This document shows positions 5,195-7,741 of a stretch of DNA of 7,741 bases, one piece after another. The notes beneath the pieces are model-generated. The model searched no databases. It was not told the DNA's origin and saw nothing but the letters and a program-made list of their open reading frames with translations. Origin of the DNA: Xanthobacteraceae bacterium. GTDB taxonomy: Bacteria > Pseudomonadota > Alphaproteobacteria > Rhizobiales > Xanthobacteraceae. A program made the translations under genes and the position numbers. The DNA lies in NCBI GenBank assembly GCA_030037185.1, contig JASHRR010001244.1, positions 1 through 7,741 of the forward strand. The letters are read 5' to 3'. Numbering within the stretch: position 1 is the stretch's first letter; each line of letters opens with the position of its first letter.

Positions 5195-7120
5195 ATGTCT
5201 GAGAGCGTTGCGGCTCCTCGCGCGGGCGCTGAGGCTGAGAGCATGGCAAGATCCGGTCCGGGCCAAACTGCGGCCAGGTTGGCTGGACTTGCTATCGGCA
5301 GCATTGGTGTCGTCTATGGTGACATCGGCACCAGTCCGCTTTACGCGTTTCATGAGGCCATAAGGGCGACCGGGGCCGAGCAGGCGGCAACCTCCGAGGC
5401 GGTATTCGGCGTGCTGTCGCTCATTCTGTGGGCGCTGATCTTCATCGTCACTTTCAAATACGTCCTCGTGCTTCTGCGCGCCGACAACAACGGCGAGGGG
5501 GGCACGCTGACCCTGATGGCACTGGCCAGCAAGGTGACCGGCGAGAGCATCGTCGCCGTGGTGATGGGCATCATCGGCGCGGCGCTATTCTTTGGCGATT
5601 CGCTGATTACCCCGGCGATTTCCGTGCTCTCGGCGGTCGAGGGATTGAAGATCGTTACCCCCGTATTTGATCCTTATATCGTGTCGGTCACTGTTACGAT
5701 CCTGGTGGTGTTGTTCGCGCTCCAATGGCGGGGCACCGCGCGGGTGGCGAGCTTGTTCGGCCCGATCATGGTGGTGTGGTTTGCCGTCATGGCGTTGCCG
5801 GGGGCCTACTGGATGGTGACCCATCCGGGCATTATCCTCGCGCTTAATCCGGGTTATGGACTTTCGTTCCTGGCCGAACACGGCATGGTCGGGGTGGTCA
5901 CGCTCGGAGCGGTGTTTCTTGCCGTAACCGGGGCGGAGGCCCTTTATGCCGATCTCGGCCATTTTGGGCCGCTGCCGATTCAAGGCGCGTGGCTGTGCTT
6001 TGTCTTTCCTGCCCTGACGCTTAATTATCTGGGCCAGGGCGCGCTGGTGCTCGCCGATCCGAGGGCGCTGGAGAATCCGTTCTTTCTGCTCTACCCGGAT
6101 TGGGCGCAACTGCCGATGGTTGTGCTCGCCACTGTGGCGACCGTCATCGCCAGCCAGGCGGTCATCACCGGCGCCTATTCGTTGACCCGGCAAGCGATCG
6201 GGCTCGGCCTGCTTCCGCGTCTTGAGATCAGGCACACGTCAGAGGAGCGCGAGGGGCAGATTTACATGCCTCGGATCAATGCCGGCCTGCTGGTGGGCGT
6301 GCTGCTCTTGGTCGCGCTGTTCCGTTCCTCGAGCGCGCTCGCTTCCGCCTACGGAATTGCCGTGAGCGGAACAATGGTGGTGACGGCCATCATGGCCTTT
6401 ATCGTTGTGCACAAGGTGTGGAAGTGGTCGCTGGTCGCCACGGTCGCGTTGATAGCCCCCATCGTGCTTGTTGACACGACCTTCCTGACGGCGAATCTGT
6501 TGAAGGTCATCGATGGAGGCTGGGTACCGCTGGCCATTGCCAGCGTCGTGATGGTGATCATGTACACATGGCGGCGGGGCAGCAAGTTGCTGTTCGATAA
6601 GACGCGCCAGCAAGACACGCCGCTCATCGACCTCGTCGCGATGCTGGAGAAGAAGCCACCCCAGCGCGTGAGCGGCACAGCGGTGTTCCTCACCAGCGAT
6701 CCCTTGAGCGCGCCGACCGCATTGATGCACAGCCTCAAGCATTACAAGGTGCTTCACGAGAAAAACGTCATCCTTTCCATCGAGACGGATCACAGGCCGC
6801 GCGTGTCGCAGGAGGAACGGGTGCGCATAGAACCGATTGGGCAGACCTTTTCACGGGTGACGCTGCGGTTCGGCTACATGGAGCGCCCTAATGTGCCGCA
6901 GGCTCTCGGCATAGCGCGCAAGCTCGGCTGGTTGTTCGACATCATGTCCACCTCGTTCTTCGTGTCGCGCCGCAAACTGCGCCCGGCAGCGCGCTCCAGC
7001 ATGCCGCTTTGGCAAGACCGTCTGTTCATTTCGCTGGCGGGCGCCGCTAACGATGCCACCGACTATTTCCAGATCCCGACCGGCCGCGTGGTCGAGGTCG
7101 GTACCCAGGTCACGATTTGA
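5195..7120 (+). CDS. kup: Kup-type low-affinity potassium uptake transporter
   Basis: This is a complete 641-aa integral membrane protein of the HAK/KUP/KT family, which imports K+ with H+ across the inner membrane. The family signature [15 protein letters not shown] is at residues 38-52. Other landmarks are RADNNGEGG (95-103), [19 protein letters not shown] (134-152), [15 protein letters not shown] (244-258), [19 protein letters not shown] (320-338) and [10 protein letters not shown] (357-366). About twelve hydrophobic segments run to about residue 457, followed by a soluble cytoplasmic C-terminal domain (about 460-641) that ends [10 protein letters not shown] as is usual. The length is normal. 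The start at 5195 ([11 protein letters not shown]) is preferred over an in-frame TTG at 5165 that extends it by 10 residues. There is no clear Shine-Dalgarno before either; an internal ATG at 5243 has a GAGG upstream and is an alternative that keeps the whole domain. The nearest upstream gene on the same strand is the 40-aa microprotein. No obvious terminator follows the stop. Confidence 0.97.
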   Translation: MSESVAAPRAGAEAESMARSGPGQTAARLAGLAIGSIGVVYGDIGTSPLYAFHEAIRATGAEQAATSEAVFGVLSLILWALIFIVTFKYVLVLLRADNNGEGGTLTLMALASKVTGESIVAVVMGIIGAALFFGDSLITPAISVLSAVEGLKIVTPVFDPYIVSVTVTILVVLFALQWRGTARVASLFGPIMVVWFAVMALPGAYWMVTHPGIILALNPGYGLSFLAEHGMVGVVTLGAVFLAVTGAEALYADLGHFGPLPIQGAWLCFVFPALTLNYLGQGALVLADPRALENPFFLLYPDWAQLPMVVLATVATVIASQAVITGAYSLTRQAIGLGLLPRLEIRHTSEEREGQIYMPRINAGLLVGVLLLVALFRSSSALASAYGIAVSGTMVVTAIMAFIVVHKVWKWSLVATVALIAPIVLVDTTFLTANLLKVIDGGWVPLAIASVVMVIMYTWRRGSKLLFDKTRQQDTPLIDLVAMLEKKPPQRVSGTAVFLTSDPLSAPTALMHSLKHYKVLHEKNVILSIETDHRPRVSQEERVRIEPIGQTFSRVTLRFGYMERPNVPQALGIARKLGWLFDIMSTSFFVSRRKLRPAARSSMPLWQDRLFISLAGAANDATDYFQIPTGRVVEVGTQVTI

Positions 7121-7199
7121 GTTGGCGGACGTGGTGCCCTGCTGAGCGATCCGGCTGTACGGTTCGCGCACAACTAAACCTCTGGACGCAAAACGGGAC

Positions 7200-7340
7200 G
7201 TGAGTAAGTCGATGTACGGATTGTTCAATCGAGGCTCGATCCGGGATTTGACGCCCGAGGAAGTGCCCGAAGGTTTGGCCGCCGACAAGATCACGCCGGT
7301 GGCCGTCCGTGCAGGTATTGGCGGCGCAGCTGAGCGATAG
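7200..7340 (+). pseudogene. Possible N-terminal remnant of a rhodanese-domain protein
   Basis: A 46-codon frame starts at GTG 7200 (or ATG 7212) and reads MYGLFNRGSIRDLTPEEVPE, then GLAADKITPVAVRAG. The segment IRDLTPEEVPEGLAADKI followed by VAVR resembles the opening of single-domain rhodaneses (typically DLSPEEVAEGLA-GK, then VDVRE). The frame then stops after GIGGAAER at 7338, and no continuation with the catalytic Cys loop is found in the other frames up to 7648. It would be too short to be an enzyme. There is no good ribosome binding site. A real but uncharacterised small protein is the alternative. Confidence 0.35.
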
Positions 7341-7574
7341 GTGTCCCAGCACGTCCCGCAGAGCATTTAAGCGTTCGACAGGCAAAGTGCCTCATGATTT
7401 CATCCGCGGTGTTTCCCTGCCCGTTTCAAAGATTTCAGTTGGTGCAGTTAAGCCTATTTCTGCCAGGACTTATCCGTTGCACCTGCTGTGTTTGCGGACG
7501 CGGGCAACCGGGGGCGGGCCTACGCGATTGGCACCACCAGGCGCCCCCCTACCCGACTCGAGCGCCTAACCCCC

Positions 7575-7613
7575 GTGGCTGTGCCGGGATCGCTACTGCG
7601 CGGTAGGAGCCAC
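7575..7613. other. Hairpin in convergent intergenic region
   Basis: GTGGCT (7575-7580) pairs with AGCCAC (7608-7613), and inside it CTAC (7593-7596) pairs with GTAG (7603-7606) around a 6-nt loop, leaving an asymmetric internal loop. No T-run follows on either strand. It may act as a transcript 3'-end structure or be part of a decayed repeat. Confidence 0.35.
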
Positions 7614-7629
7614 GCAAACAAATACCCGC

Positions 7630-7647
7630 CGGTTTGAGCGAAAACCG
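7630..7647 (-). terminator. Possible terminator of the minus-strand gene at the right edge
   Basis: CGGTTT (7630-7635) and AAACCG (7642-7647) form a 6-bp stem with a 6-nt loop directly beside the stop codon of the minus-strand gene. On the minus strand the stem is followed by GGCGGGTATTTGTTTG, which is only moderately T-rich, so the strength is doubtful. Confidence 0.35.
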
Positions 7648-7648
7648 C

Positions 7649-7741
7649 TTACTTGAGGTTTGCAGCGGTCAGATCGACCGAAAGCTTGGCGATAAAGGTC
7701 GCGCCACACCAGTTGGTTCCAAATCCGCCCGGATTTATCGC
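7649..7741 (-). CDS. C-terminal end of an unrecognised protein (runs off the window)
   Basis: A minus-strand frame is open from the window edge to a TAA at 7649-7651 and encodes 30 residues: AINPGGFGTNWCGATFIA, then KLSVDLTAANLK. Alternation of polar and hydrophobic residues suggests beta structure, possibly a secreted or envelope protein. No family is recognised. It converges with kup. An 18-base inverted repeat follows the stop codon, which supports a real gene end, but with only 30 residues visible a chance open frame cannot be excluded. Confidence 0.45.
   Translation of the reverse strand, partial: AINPGGFGTNWCGATFIAKLSVDLTAANLK

Larger units (their letters stand above)
7341..7648. other. 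Intergenic stretch between convergent transcription units
   Basis: No gene is recognised here. Open plus-strand frames at 7309-7569 and 7394-7606 have no ribosome binding site and no familiar motif. The right part holds two hairpins, listed separately, as expected between converging genes. Confidence 0.5.

Noticed and set aside
5585..6793. Long minus-strand frames (216 and 184 aa) opposite kup
   Set aside because: They are antisense shadows, rich in Arg/His/Gln, as expected opposite a GC-rich membrane-protein gene.
7152..7165. GTACGGTTC resembling the 3' half of a group II intron domain V
   Set aside because: The pairing 5' half and the GAAA-type loop are missing, and it is far from the RT relic and on the other strand.

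Overview
The window looks like chromosome from an alphaproteobacterium, most likely a member of the Hyphomicrobiales (Bradyrhizobium/Rhodopseudomonas-like). This is inferred from the high GC content, the rhizobial flavour of the proteins, and the nested intergenic palindrome before kup. No rRNA, tRNA or CRISPR array was found.

Layout. (1) 1-479: a leader hairpin and a small secreted SH3-domain protein. (2) 480-1567: about 1.1 kb without a recognisable gene, holding a short direct repeat, a GC-rich hairpin and a 22-bp tandem duplication. (3) 1568-3073: an intact 501-aa SEC-C zinc-motif protein. (4) 3082-4650: a graveyard of gene fragments. It contains a minus-strand group II intron reverse-transcriptase remnant, a plus-strand DUF5372/Y4bD-like pseudogene with two single-base frameshifts, an intact DUF6788-type ORF, and a minus-strand fragment of a molybdopterin-binding oxidoreductase large subunit. 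(5) 4690-5194: an AT-rich promoter-like stretch, a 40-aa single-pass membrane microprotein with a strong ribosome binding site, a Rho-independent terminator and an 81-bp nested palindrome. (6) 5195-7120: a complete Kup-type potassium transporter. (7) 7121-7741: a possible rhodanese N-terminal remnant, hairpins between convergent genes, and the C-terminal end of an unrecognised minus-strand gene running off the window.

Only the microprotein/kup pair suggests a functional unit. The microprotein lies directly upstream on the same strand, but a terminator and a palindrome separate them, so they are either independent units or linked by read-through. The stretch from 3082 to 4650 records successive insertions and deletions of mobile DNA. 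The microprotein is the best candidate for something undescribed; I see no clear multi-gene novel system.
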